A stretch of DNA of 64,000 nt from Acanthococcus lagerstroemiae (GCA_031841125.1 CM063106.1:9362001-9426000), one strand, 5' to 3'; positions 23,665 through 35,647 are shown, counted from the first letter of the stretch. Made by a program: numbers and translations. Notes: generated by a model not told the origin, from the sequence alone.

Positions 23665-23939
23665 CTTAGTCCTCCTGTCTCATCTCAACGAGCGCTCAAG
23701 TTTGATATCCACTCCAAAACATTAAATTCTTAAACAGGACTCTTAATTTTTAGGTGTAAGTAATTTGAAGTTCCTCAATTTAGATTAAACATTGACGTAT
23801 ATTATTTAGTTTTTAGAAATTGTGCCAAATTTTGTAATCGAAGTTACTGATTTTTTTTTCTTCTATTATTTCTAGTTTATATGAAAACGGGGCCAAATTG
23901 TTAAAGTTACTATCCTTACATTATAAGTAAAATGCCTTG

Positions 23940-24050
23940 GTGTTGTGGGACGTATGGCGATGCACGCATGCCAAAGTGGCCCCTGAGACACCGCACCCCC
24001 GGCACCGGAAACTACCATTTCGGGCATCGCATCAGTACCGAGGGGATGGT
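23940..24050 (-). mobile_element. R1-like LINE, extreme 3' fragment (fourth level of nest)
   Basis: Reverse complement of the R1-like tail: GACGTATGGCGATGCACGCA, CCAAAGTGGCCCCTGAGACA, then GGGCATCGCATCAGTACCGA. 5'-truncated at about 24050. Confidence 0.8.
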
Positions 24051-24549
24051 CAAGTCACATAAACTGTACCAAATTTCGTGATGAAAGTTCCTGTAGATTA
24101 TTAGAAAAATTTCTCATTATTATAAGTAAAGTGCCTTATTATTTCATAGTTTAAATAGAAATACAAATAATACAATCGTTATATACATGAACTTACTTTT
24201 ATGTATTCTCATTATTCTCATTGAAGAAGTCATCATTATTCTTCTGCAGGAAACTTTTCATAATGATTGACCGCAGTGAAAGAAATTCCATCGAAAGGTT
24301 GGCCACGGATAAGGAAATTCCATCAACGTGGCCAGTATTATCAGCCACGTTGATGGAAATTCCATCAACGTGGTCAATGAATCTTCAAAACGTTGCCCCT
24401 CCCCCCCTTCAATATGACCACAGCTCAATGCCATCTTTTAATTCAAGGACAAGTACAATGGTGATTCCAATGAAAAAAAATTCAAATTGCTCAATTTTTT
24501 TTGGAAAAAATTTAAAGTTTAAACTGTTGCACTTTTCAGAGAATTACCC

Positions 24550-25707
24550 AGCTAAGATCTTCGAAAAGATCTTGCTAAGCAGACTGCGTACTATAATCGT
24601 GGGAAGGCTGATGCCAGAAGTGCAATTCGGATTTCGTGAAAAACACTCCACGATCGAGCAAATTCATAGGGTCGTGCACGAAGCATCTCAAGCTATGGAA
24701 AACATGGAGTTTGCTCCGGCTGTCTTCCTTGACATTAGAGCCGCGTTTGATAAGGTGTGGCATTTAGGCCTAATCCATAAGATCAAGGAGTATTTCCCCC
24801 CCCCCCCCCAACAATTTGCAAACTGCTATGATCGTATCTGCGAAACCGTCAGTTTTATGTCACTTGCGGCACAGCGTCTTCTCAGCCGAAACAAATACAT
24901 GCAGGGGTACCACAAGGATCAGTCATCGGACTCACCTTATACCTGCTATCCACCATGGACAACCCCCAGTCCCCATCAACGTTGACTAGCCTCTTTGCGG
25001 ACGATACTGGCCTTATTGCTCATACAGAGAAGTATGAGACGGCAGTCGAGAACCTACAACTGGCAGTAGACGCTGTAGACAAATGGGCCAGAGACTGGAA
25101 ACTCAAAATCAACGACAGTAAGTCAGTTCGAGTAGACTTTGCGCTACGCTCGCACCCTTATATTCCGACGGCGTTGGATGGTAACGTAATCCCGGTAGCT
25201 AATTCGGCTCGCTATCTGGGATTACACTTAGACAATAAGCTCAACTGGCAGGAGCACCTAGGGCAAACACGACAGATGGTTGACCTACTACGGAAGAAGT
25301 TCAATTGGCTCCTCAACAGTCAACAACTTAGCCTGTCCAATAAGAGACTGATCTCATTTGCATCTTCCGGACGGCATGGAGTTACGGCGCGAAAATATGG
25401 GGCACAGCTGCTCTGTCTAATATTGCTACACTGGAACGGTTCCAGAGCAAATTCCTCCGCTCTATGTATAATCAAAGCACCATGGTACATCACAAACGCG
25501 CAGTTGCAAGAGTATCTTGCAATAGAACCGGTTCAGACATTTATCATGCGCAAAGCTACACGGTACGTGGCGCGTCTCCACAAGCACCCCAACATCGAGG
25601 CTATCACCCTCCTCGACACGTCAGGGGACAATCGGCGGCTCCGGAGAGGACAACTAAAACGGACCTGCTGCTTTAACTGTTTCATAATTACCGTCTCTCT
25701 AATATAG
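24550..25707 (+). pseudogene. Jockey ORF2, RT C-terminal half
   Basis: Resumes with KIFEKILLSRL, VQFGFREKHSTIEQIHRVVH and the RT A box AVFLDIRAAFDKVWH. A C-run near 24799-24809 coincides with loss of frame. In another frame the B region GVPQGSVIGLTLYLL follows, then the catalytic FADDTG, and AVDKWARDWKLKINDSKS, SARYLGLHLDNKLNW. A second frameshift lies near 25380. No RNase H domain is seen, as usual for Jockey. Catalytic Asp residues are retained but the ORF is broken. Confidence 0.9.
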
Positions 25708-25769
25708 TCTTTTTTCCTACAAGTGAAGTCATGTATCTTTCATTATCACTTAGGGTTAATACAAATACG

Positions 25770-25961
25770 TTATAATTGTAGTTCTTTAATAAATAAATAA
25801 TGAAAATAAATAAAAAAAATTAAAACAACAAGTGATGGATCACTTTTGACACACTGGACACATGAATTCTTCCCGTTATTTACAATCAGTCCAACCCATT
25901 TTTCATGATTATATGTACCACATGTAACACAAGTTTTCGTTTTGCTATTTGATTTTCGCAT
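25770..25961 (-). pseudogene. Short Cys-rich (CxxC...CxxC) C-terminal frame of the outer transposon
   Basis: The minus-strand frame starts MRKSNSKTKTCVTCG and carries two CxxC pairs about 22 residues apart, resembling a small zinc finger. The Jockey insertion interrupts it. Across the insertion it would continue about 8 more residues to a stop that overlaps AATAAA at about 21587. A pyrimidine-AG sequence just upstream (TTTTAAATGCAG) could be a splice acceptor, so this may be the last exon of a transposase gene. Family unknown. Confidence 0.45.
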
Positions 25962-26085
25962 TGTTTTCCTGCATTTAAAAGCAAAATTTTTTAATAAAAC
26001 GCGTTACGCACTCTTAGGATCCCTTGTAGTGGTAGAAAAAAATAACCATGCAAATGTTCAGGTAATATTGGGGAAAATCTGTTTA

Positions 26086-26223
26086 CCCAATGCGCAAAAT
26101 CCCGCCAGTTACCCGGGTAACTAAAGGGGAACACGGGTAATCTGAGGGTAACTCGCGGGTAACAAATGAGTAACTTTTCCGCGGGTAACTGGGTAACTAG
26201 AGGATAACTGATTGCGCATCGGG
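26086..26223 (+). mobile_element. GTTACC-rich MITE, 138-bp monomer (copy B)
   Basis: Left end CCCAATGCGCAAAATCCC, right end TTGCGCATCGGG, TA on both sides (26084-26085, 26224-26225). Internally it has the CAGTTACCCGGGTAACT palindrome followed by spaced GGTAAC hexamers. Confidence 0.9.
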
Positions 26224-26229
26224 TAATGT

Positions 26230-27011
26230 AACTGAAAGTACTTACGTTTGTCTGTCGTTCAATACCTGAACGATGAAAAGTTTTTTAAAAATCATCCAAC
26301 TAATTACTATATTTAACTTCAAAAATATTACAATTACAATTACGAAAACATTGAAACTTGAATATTTTCTTTTTATGGTTGTGTACAATACTTTGGTACC
26401 ATTACATGAGGTGACATTGCAATCACGGAGTGACTTGGCACACGCATGTTCTCATTACTCCTAGGAGCGCGAGGGAAAAAATAGAATGTGTGGCAACACT
26501 CACATGTGACTCATTGTAACATAAGATGTTGTAACTATCGTGTTAAACCCAGTCGATGTAATTCTGCTGCTTCCAGGTAGCATTGTCAGGTCGTGTATAC
26601 AGAGCTTCAAAAAGTGTTTCAAAATTACATTACAAAAATTTATTGTTTCAGATAATGGGTAAACATCGAAAGAAACTGTGTGTGTTTGGTATCATTATAC
26701 GCGAAATTTGATTATGGTAATGATAAAAGTAAACTACCGGGTATTGATCAGCATAGTGATGTAGCAATGGAAATATGGAGGGGGTTACGTCGCACACAAC
26801 AATTTTTTTTTTGTTCTTCAGGCCATTAAATGATCAATTTCGATGTTCTGTCTTATTGCTAGTAAATGAAGAAGTACACATCGGATGTTCAGGCATTCGA
26901 GAGATGACGAGGACACACGTTCATGTATTAGAGTCTTGGCCTTTCAAAGGAAAAGTCTCATTTGATTTTTTCTTATGATTTTGGAATAAAGGAAGAGTCA
27001 AGTTCTCATGT

Positions 27012-27042
<31 letters not shown>

Positions 27043-27655
27043 CCCCGTATATCACCATAGATAGTATATCGATTTGGAGTTACTTAGCACTTTTATAATA
27101 GACAATATTACATTTACAACTTTCCCCCTGTTTATTCATGAACATGTGCAATGTCACCCCATTGCGATACCCATTGACACACTTATTTCATAATTCCTGG
27201 GGAAAATTTGTGAGGCAGGAGGTGTCACAATCTTTGGGGAAAGTATTCCACAATGTTTCATCAAAATTACAAAAAAACTTTCGGTTCTCTAAAACCTAGT
27301 TTTTAGGATCTGTAGAGCCCGTCAAACTTGAAAGTACAGAAAAAAGTGAGCAAAGTCACCTCGTGTTAAGGTAACTAATCAGTGTGAGCATTAGATTTGC
27401 AAGGTATACTTGGATTCTATCAACAGCCGCAAGAGGGCGCAATTACCAGAAAAATCAGTCATGCGCACACTTACAAGCTGCGTACTCTTATAGTCCTTTC
27501 CCGCAACGTTATAAATCATAAATTGGTGAACAAGAGGGTTTTCAGTATAAATGTGTATTTTATTGTGAACTGGACTTCAACATTAGAAAACATGTTCTAC
27601 CTTTAAAAAACGGAATTCAACCATAAAATAATGTATTTTGTCCTCAATAATAATA
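26230..27655. other. No gene identified; poly-T tract
   Basis: AT-rich with a long T-run at about 27018-27042. Short frames only. Confidence 0.4.
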
Positions 27656-27659
27656 ATGG

Positions 27660-27737
27660 TCTGGTGGGACATTTGGCGATGTACGCATGCCAAAGTGGCC
27701 CCTGAGACAACGCACCCCCGGCCCTGGAAACTACCCT
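27660..27737 (-). mobile_element. R1-like LINE, extreme 3' fragment
   Basis: Reverse complement of the R1-like tail (TGGTGGGACATTTGGCGATG, then CCAAAGTGGCCCCTGAGACA). Only about 78 bp remain; it abuts the repeat that starts at 27738. Confidence 0.75.
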
Positions 27738-27965
27738 ATTATGGATAAAAAGAGAGAGTCCGACCAGTACACGAATGGACAATTACATGGATATGTTGTC
27801 CAGGCAATAGCGCTGATACGCATACTCACATTCGAATGCCTTCTCTAGTCGTCCATTCTCGGCTTTACTCGGCATTCTCCGTGTCAGCTGGTCGAATCCT
27901 GATAGAACGAATGACTGCGTAAAGAGAAACACGCAACTACATACATTACAATGGTAACGTTTTTC
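27738..27965 (+). repeat. Dispersed repeat with empty insertion site
   Basis: Matches 41294-41688 in reverse complement over its whole length (AAAAAGAGAGAGTCCGACCA, TAGCGCTGATACGCAT, GCCTTCTCTAG, GGAATTCTCC-like segments). A third partial copy lies at 58025-58105. At the TA inside CTCTAGTCGTCC this copy lacks the 181-bp MITE that interrupts the paralog. Confidence 0.75.
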
Positions 27966-30745
27966 TGTGGAGCATTTTTTGCAGAATTTTCCTCTTTTGC
28001 GTGATGAGCCATTAGACATATTCATGTCAAAAATATGTAAATTTTCTAAGAGCGCCTTTAGAGTGCTGAGCAGATGCAAAATGATGCACTTTCTGTGTGA
28101 GCATATTCTGAAATGAATATAATTATCTATGGCCTGTTCAAACGTACTTTTCAGTTTGGCTCAAATGCATCTAAGTAATAACATATCGATGTGGTATCAG
28201 CTTGAATGATTTTCATCGTTTGATCCTTTTTGACATTGCAAGATGTTTTTCTTGTGTCTTTGAGCGCAAAATTATAATTTTCGAGGGGGCTCAAGAAAAA
28301 TTACCCAAACTTTTCTCATGTCTTTCCCTGGTCCAAGATTCTCTCTCGACGATCTTTCACCTATTTCGTTTGGATCCAAAAATGTCAGACCGAAGAATGC
28401 CGCAATTATTGGTGAGAGGCGGGGACAATGATCAATCCCTCTATATGTTCCGTTTCTGCCTCGCGCTTTTACTCTCAGCCAAATGGCGTTTATTTGCTAG
28501 ATTGAGGGGGCAGAGCAGCGGGAAAAGTTTCGCTAGCCATTTATACATTTCGAGCAGCTCATTTGGTCGTGATGATGTACCTTGGTTCGAGTATCTATAT
28601 ATTTGTGTACATATAATAACTTCACGTGGCCTTAAACCTGTTCTTGTGAATTCGATCGTTTTTTCGGACGCGCGGTAATTAATAAAAACGCAGCCTGCGT
28701 TGTTACAGAAAGAACCGCGCAGACGATAAATCGAATCGGCGCAGTTCAGTGGAGAAAAACTGGATATTTAATGACGAGGCAACTCTCTACGTTACCGGAC
28801 TTAGTTGAGTTGTTGAAGATGTTTCTGACTGTTGAGATACAACGAATAAAAAGCTTTAAAGAATCGACCGAAGCCGCCAGCCGAGCGAAGCTGAGCCGGC
28901 TAATGTCGGAGGAATTCGCATGATTGACAGTAGGACGTGATTTATAATGTTGTTCCATGATTTTATACTTATACCATTTATAATTTAACCTTTGTGGAAT
29001 AATCTTCAGCAAAGCAAACCTAATAAGGAAGTTTTTTTTTTTCTGTTTGTTCTACATCTTCAGGCCTAAGGTTACGCGAGCATTCGTGCGCGAGTTCATT
29101 AAGCTTGTTTTCAGAAACGTATAGTGTAAAATAAAAATAAGAAACACAAAATTGAAATAAGGAGAAAGTCCAATTGTCGTATTAACATCGCCGACGTATT
29201 AATTCGAGTTCTATTCGAAAATGCTACCGTTACTGACAAACAGCGAATAAGACAAAAGCCTGTTGCCGTCTATATTTCAAGTAACTGAGTAGTTTCTGCA
29301 GTGCAGTAGTTATTGTAAGAGAAAAACTAGAAGAAAAAAATAAAAAGAGGAGAAAAAAAAAACATGAAAAAACGAGGTTATTGTCTTGCTTTATTACAAA
29401 GAGGAGAAGTATATGGTTTATTCACCGGCGAGAAGTGTCCGCAAAAAATAAATGCAATCAACAGAACTCATTTTATCGAGGATAATTAAAACATCAGAAT
29501 AAGGGTTATGACACGCTCTTCATTTCTTACATTTTAAAGAAGATTAGCGTGAATTATTTCCATTCATAATGTATCGTGACTATACGAGAAGTGTTGGAAT
29601 CATCGTAGGTTAAATGTAGATAAATAATATTATGAAGATTATTGTACAGACCACCGAAGAATGTGCAAGGTGAGCTACCGACAAGTCATCTCATCAAAAT
29701 GAAGTTAGTCTGTGTTAACCCCCGGAAAGTCCAAACTTGTTTTTTATGATTTTTCTCTTTCTTTGTTTCATTAAATTAATATTTGATTTATCCATCTTGG
29801 CAAAGAAACAAAAACCACTAAAATCAAATAAAGTTTTTCAAAAACCTCAACTCGGATTTTTCCAACTCATAAGCAAAAGAACATCGTATAAGTAAAGAAA
29901 GAAACATATATGCAACAGCTAAAGCTGATACATTATAATACAAACACCATCACACTGAGATTGAATTTAATCGCTGGAAGACATCTGACAATAGGCGAGG
30001 GGGGGGGCAAGGCATAAACAAAAGCAAACCCTATTCAGACCTAAGATGATCTTTCTTTTCCATTTCATTATTGAAAAAATAGGTATAAAAAGTTAGTATT
30101 ATGACCGATCTTGAATTGGTGAAGATAATGCGCCAATTTAAATTTAAATATTCTGCTAATAATGGTATCCCTAATACAAAATTTATACATAAACGTGTTC
30201 CTTTGGCTGTGTGTTTGTTTCTTCGTTCGAGGTTGGTGGGTGAACCGTAAGAGCTGGGGGGGGGGGGTTGTGGGGTTGTCCTATAAACTCTGGAAAGGTT
30301 TTAGGCTAAAAAAATCCGGTACTCTTGTAAGGACAGGGCCACGAAATTTTGCCCTCTCGAAACCCCCTAATTTTTTTAATCAACTTGGACTTTTCGAAAA
30401 TGTTTCACATTGAACTTCTTCAGATTATGGCAGAATTTGGTGGCTGTAACTGGCTTCTTTCAGAAATTATTACGAAATTGAAAATATAAAATTCCAGAAA
30501 AAGCTCAAAATACCTTGTTATTACATTTACATCTGATTTAACACGACCATAATATACTTGGATATCATCTCGTGCCGATTTATCTACCCCACGATCCATT
30601 TTCAGCACCGTATCCCTAAAATTCTTGTTTCTGGAAAGAATTTTCAGCTTTTTTTCTAATTATTCGATTGAGTTGTTGAAAACACTAACATTTTCGTCTG
30701 GGCAACATAAACATGAATCGATAAACTACAAATGGATAACGACCC
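27966..30745. other. No gene identified
   Basis: The 28202-28678 frame (158 codons) has no recognisable domain and an ordinary AT-rich composition. The 28600-28900 part is CG-richer and unique-looking. A G-run lies at about 30257-30266. I see no repeat shared with the rest of the window. Confidence 0.35.
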
Positions 30746-30749
30746 TCTT

Positions 30750-30952
30750 TTCTAATTTTCCTCTCAACCCGAACCCTGGAATCCACCCTTTCGAGCATTA
30801 CTTCAGAGACGTCGTGGAGGCTGTTAGGGCTGCCTTAGCCCTTTTCTCGTCTTGCTGAAAAACCAGCCTAAGTCAAAATGTAGCGAGTTGCTACGTGGGT
30901 TCGAATCTGGGATCTTCGGGTACCGAGACCAGCGCGCTATCCAACCCCCACA
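30750..30952 (-). mobile_element. tRNA-derived SINE, family 1
   Basis: In reverse complement: a tRNA-like head with TTGGATAGCGCGCTGGTCTC and the B-box GATTCGAACCC, then a body shared with 42128-42354. The body includes GCTAAGGCAGCCCTAACAGC, CACGACGTCTCTGAAGTAAT, GGATTCCAGGG and a CGGGTTGAGAG end. The tRNA head supports RNA polymerase III transcription. Confidence 0.8.
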
Positions 30953-31464
30953 CCTCCGATGGAACGCAATACGAGTTGAAGCTATTTATGTACTTGAGTA
31001 ATTCTTGAGAAACCGGCATGTTTCTATTACACTTAAATATATCAAAGACTAAACGTCTACTGCAATTTTTTTTTTCTTAATGAAGTGATACTATGTCATC
31101 ACTTCTGTCTTTTTCGATCATTAGATGATAATAGATACATGTACCCGCACCCCCATATTCGTGTAGAGTCAATTTAACTCCCAGAAATCCCGAAGCCGTG
31201 GCTGTTCCTGCTATAGGTTGGAGTATTCATGGCTAAAAAATTATACAATTAATTGAGACATTATTTTTTAGAAATAAACATCAGAACTGTGATGGAAAGT
31301 ATTAGGGTAAAAATTGAGATGAAGCATGGCGTTGAAAAGTGCACCATGAGGCCACCTCAAAGGCCACAACTTTGGTTCCTTCGTTATCGTTCTTATGTCG
31401 TGGCTATTTTTCATTTGCTTCTCTCGGCTCATTGATTTCAAAGTAACGCTGGCAAGATGGTTGC

Positions 31465-32571
31465 CAGTGGCGTGCATTCCAGGTGAGCGAGGTAAGTGCC
31501 GTTTACCCTGAAAAATCCCGATAAACTAAGTTTTCATAAAATATATCAACTTGTAACAAATAAAATATGTGAAACATAGGTAAAGAAAGAAGCGATTGTA
31601 TTGCCGCTTACTACATTTATAAATTCACGTTAAACAAATGTTGAGGAGACAGTGTTAAACCAGAAGCGTTCACTGTTCGGTAATTAGTTGATATGTATTT
31701 GTATCAGAGAAGCGATCCGAATATCAATTGTTTTTCATATTGCACGTACACGACTTAACGCTCCTTCTCCGTGTTGATGACCGACCCAAAAACACACTAG
31801 CATGTTTAACGCGACGAAAACTGTGCGTTTCGTAAGCGATTTTAATATCGCTTCTGGCTAGTCAAACGTCCAGTTTGGTAATGAAATGTGATCAATGTTC
31901 TACTAGTCAACGCGTTCATGTTGAAATGCTCTCTTTTTTTTTTTTTTTTTTGCCCACAAAATGAATATTCGGGATCTTATTTAAAAACATTTTTCGCGAT
32001 TTACTTTTAATGAACAATTGGAATTTATTAATGGAGGTAAGCCGAAACCAGAATTACCGTTTTTGAAAAATGAGCAAAAGAAAGACGTTCGATTTTTACT
32101 GGACATTTCCACGTATTGCAAGATAAAAACATTTTGTGGTGAACCGCTTATGAAGATGATGGAAAACTATATTTTGTTGGCCGTATTTATTCAGGGACGT
32201 ACCGAGTACCGATAGGAAGGCAACTTACCCCCCCCCCCCCTGTAGGGAAAATTTACAAATTTACAATTTCAGTTAGGCGGAGTTGGGAAAATCCAATAAG
32301 TCAAAAGGTTTTCTTTTTTTGCTTTAATACATGGCAGGCAATTTTGAGTTGAGTCAGTTGGGACTTTAAAAATTTTTGCCCCCTCCCTAGGAAAAACTCG
32401 TTGGTTATTCGTCACAGAAAAGAATAAATGCACATGGAATGGCCCTACACAAGATACGATAGCTTGGATGAATTGATCAATGCCGTAGCATGTTTCATAC
32501 TTTTGTTTTGATTTTTACTTCATTTCTATGCTTATCGCTTACCTCCTAGAAAAACTCACCGCACGCCACTG
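31465..32571 (+). mobile_element. hAT-like element, 1.1 kb
   Basis: Ends CAGTGGCGTGC and GCACGCCACTG are perfect 11-bp inverted repeats. Flanking 8-mers ATGGTTGC (31457-31464) and ATGGCAGC (32572-32579) match in 6 of 8 positions, as an aged hAT target duplication would. The first ~540 bp match 2042-2599. A short plus frame (32018-32215) might be a transposase remnant, but I could not assign it. A C-run occurs near 32230. Confidence 0.75.
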
Positions 32572-32579
32572 ATGGCAGC

Positions 32580-33218
32580 ACTGCTTCTTAAATCCCAGAT
32601 GTGTCGACCAGTCTGAAGGAGAAAGTCTGTGAAATTTGTGATGTTTACAAGTTTCCCGGTATTCTGTCGTGGCTTGCTGTTTATAAATCCTGAGTGTGCC
32701 CATCTCATTTGGAACTGCAGAGAAATTTCGTATTAGTAAGTATTCAAACAATAAAATATTAAAAAATTTTACAAATCTATTTTCTACCACTTAGACGCAA
32801 ATTATAAGCATCATTGGTTTCGATAACATTGAGTACGGAACCTTCAGGGATGTTCCCATAGGGGGAAGGGGGCAGGAGTGTAGGCTGACTCTTGAAAATG
32901 ATTTTGATAGTACCAAGTTAATCAATTGGAAGTGGAGGTGATGTTTCTATTTTGGTTTATTTTTTATAGGGGGTATGATTTAGGAAGTGGGTGGTACGAT
33001 TTGGGGAACGAGTTGCCTAAATCGTACTGTTTTGAGACCTTTGCGAGGATTAAAATTGCACCTTTACTATTTGAGCTATAAATTTCGTTTTTGTGCTGAA
33101 AGATGCGCAAAAGACCACAAGGTATACAATTTGGGATTTGAATGGTTTCAAAAAAACAATTTGAGCACCGTCCAGGTTGAAAAAACGAAAAAGTGATACG
33201 ATTTAGGCAACCTTGCCC
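32580..33218. other. No gene identified
   Basis: AT-rich DNA without recognisable features. Confidence 0.4.
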
Positions 33219-33320
33219 TACACAGACGTATGGAAGAAAGAAATACTGTTATACACAGACGTATGAATGAAAGAAAGAAGTACCTACTGTTATACACAGA
33301 CGTATGGAAGAAAAAAATAC
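33219..33320. repeat. Short tandem repeat, about three units
   Basis: Three units of TACACAGACGTATGRAWGAA plus AGAAATACTGTTA, with period about 30-40 bp and length variation in the AAGAAAG part. Confidence 0.8.
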
Positions 33321-35647
33321 TGTTACACTCTTTCCCATCACATCATTTTATCAAGTACGACATATTGTCGAAAAACTATCAAGTCAAATCCAAATTGTAC
33401 TGCTCAATTAAAAAATGCATACTTTTCTTGTAATTTTTCTATATTTAGATCGTCAAAAGGATAAATTTTAATGAGAAAATTTTTGATTCAAAAATATTTA
33501 AAATTACAGCGGAGAAAGACCAAAAAATCAATTTTTTTTTTTTGGTGAAGATGAAAGTCAAGACATTGCATTTTCCCCCCACAGATTCCTTTTTAAAATT
33601 ACTAAGTTATCTAGTAACCAAAACGGCAATATTTTAGAGTGTTATGAAGCAATTTAATGATCACTGTTACACTGTTTCCCAATGTCTCCCCTACTTAGAT
33701 CAGAGTGGAGTAAAAATACTAAATTTTCAGGCTTCGCCCCTTCCAAGACTGCAAGATTGCTTCCTAGATCAACCACCGATTACAATTATGTTTTGAAATC
33801 GTGGTGGGATTTCCAAAAGTGTAAATAGCCAACCCGGAGTGGGAGGCTTATGGAAGGGGAGCTGACAAGTATCAAAATAAGCTGAAAATTCTTTCGCTCG
33901 TATAATTTTTAGTTTTATTTGTGGAAGGGGATTTCAGAGAATTTGAAGGCTAAGCCTCTCCGAAGTCTGCTTCCCTATTTGCGCCTAATACAAAAACATC
34001 TCATTTCAGTTATATTTCGTGAATATTACCTTGTACCTACATTATACAAACATAATGATAGCCGAACAATGGTAGCTGCAATTTCATCATCAGGTACTGG
34101 CTCTCGGAATGCAATTCGATCATAAGGTTTCAGAATGCGGGCCACAATTTTAACCAAATGGCTCATGACCGAAGACTGTGAGACATAATTCGCACCCAGT
34201 GCTTCAAGAGTGTCAGAAAAAGTGCTGCCAAGTTTTATTTATATGTCCCATGTGTTTCTGCTGCCCAGATACCTACCTGCTCTCGTTATCGAATTGAATG
34301 CACCTCACCAAACGAACTTGCCAACAATGTACACGATTTGATATTGCAATTACTACTTCAGTCGACGTGTATTGAAAATTAGCGCTTTTTACGTGTAGGT
34401 AACAACTATACCTAGCAACTATATAGTATGTATACGATGGTCGTGTACAGGTTTCCATAAGCGATTCAAACCGAATGCGATATTACAATCTCTGCCGCTA
34501 ATCATAACAATTACTAATGGCTGCGAGTCGTCCTGTTATTATCTGGACGTGTAGCGAAAATTTTATCTCACTGGCCATAGTGTAATGGAGATTCGCGCGA
34601 AGTAAGCTGTCAGCGTTCGTTAATTAAAGGTTACCGATATGATTGTATCGGCCCTATAATTGCGCCATCTCTGCCGTCTGTGTAGTCAGGCATGGAGCAT
34701 GGAGCTGGTGCTGGGTCGTTAACGAGTTATTTTGACACGCAAAGGAGAAAAAATAGCCGCGAGACTGACGAGTGTTCGACGCTTACGGAAATTCGTATTT
34801 ACGGAAACGAAGTTCGATTTAACCAAACTAGAGAGGTATGAGGTCTGTGATTGTCGGCTGCACGTGTTAACCCGTTGCATCGTGCTGGTAATGGGAATCT
34901 GGATCCGGGAAACGGGTGCAGTTGTGCTGCGTAGGCCTTTACTATATCTATAGGTAGGTACATGTCTATCTACATATATCTACAGCTACATATTCTCGGG
35001 ATAACGAAACAACGTTCGTTGAATCTTGAATACGTGCGTGCACATCAGGCTTCTGTGTGGCGCTCAGCATCCAAACTGGCCTCTTCAGGAGTTTGATTAT
35101 CTTTCTTTCAAAACAAGACCGAAGGCGGAATTGAATTCTGCCTGCGTTTTTGTGGACACAGGTTGTTGCCTCATTTGAAACTGGCCTTTTTGTTGACAAA
35201 TTCCGAGAGAAACGCTTCGTTCGACAAACTTATCGCGTAAGTTCTACACAGTCGATACGTTTCTTGACTTCTAATCATGTGATGCTACGAGTATTCGATC
35301 TCTCTATCTTCCGCGCGGATGCGAATAGTCAAAAACAAAACGTAATCGTCGAAATCTTAGTCAAATTAAGTTACTAATCACCACCGGATACTAAGTTATG
35401 AGAAAGGAAGTTGACGTATTACAACTCGTAGGTTCCTGATGGCAAACGCTGACTGCGGAGCAGATGTCATTGAAAAATGAATCCAACTAAACTGACACTT
35501 AGTGACCCAAATGAAAATAGATGAGTTGGAGACTGAGAATATGATATTACCAGCAAATTTTCAAACCTATCTTTCGATTATTTTATTTTATTATTTTATG
35601 GGTGGGGGTGTGGGGGATCATTTTAGGTTACTCAATAATTTTTCTTC
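33321..35647. other. No gene identified
   Basis: 33321-34480 is AT-rich. 34480-35400 is CG-richer, non-repetitive and may be host unique DNA. Small frames lack known motifs. Confidence 0.35.

Larger units (their letters stand above)
22695..24549. mobile_element. 1.86-kb inverted-repeat element inserted in Jockey RT
   Basis: Ends match in 20 of 21 positions as inverted repeats starting GGGTAATTCTC. They are flanked by AGCT (22691-22694 and 24550-24553). Deleting the element and one AGCT joins the RT frame exactly (ISLLPIAA then KIFEKILLSRL), which fixes the boundaries. The interior lacks a transposase frame. It carries repeated CAACGTGG/CCGTGG motifs, pyrimidine runs near both ends, a 104-bp palindrome and an R1 tail. 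A 4-bp duplication is found in several superfamilies (Sola, Chapaev-like), so I do not classify it. Confidence 0.85.
21618..25818 (+). mobile_element. Jockey-clade LINE, 5'-truncated, interrupted
   Basis: Flanked by a 10-bp duplication ATTAAAACAA (21608-21617 and 25819-25828) and ends in an A-rich tail near 25790-25818. It encodes the end of an apurinic-type endonuclease followed by a reverse transcriptase, on the plus strand. The body is split by a DNA element at 22695-24549. It sits inside a DNA transposon remnant with 17-bp ends. Confidence 0.9.
21291..26022 (-). mobile_element. DNA transposon remnant, outermost layer of a four-level nest
   Basis: Left end GGACCCTAAGAGTGCGC and right end (reverse complement) GGATCCTAAGAGTGCGY form a 17-bp inverted repeat. 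GCGCACTCTT is repeated subterminally near 21483. Removing the Jockey insertion (21618-25818 plus one duplication) leaves about 520 bp. The minus strand of that remainder carries a short zinc-finger-like frame and an AATAAA signal. No transposase core remains and the target duplication is unclear, so the superfamily is unassigned. Confidence 0.65.

Noticed and set aside
25464..25676. Separate 70-codon gene
   Set aside because: It is the frameshifted continuation of the Jockey RT ORF.
28202..28678. 158-codon open frame on the plus strand
   Set aside because: No recognisable domain, no repeat relation, and at this length chance is plausible in 64 kb.
33230..33464. Overlapping small genes over 33230-33464
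   Set aside because: They are translations of a short tandem repeat in two frames.
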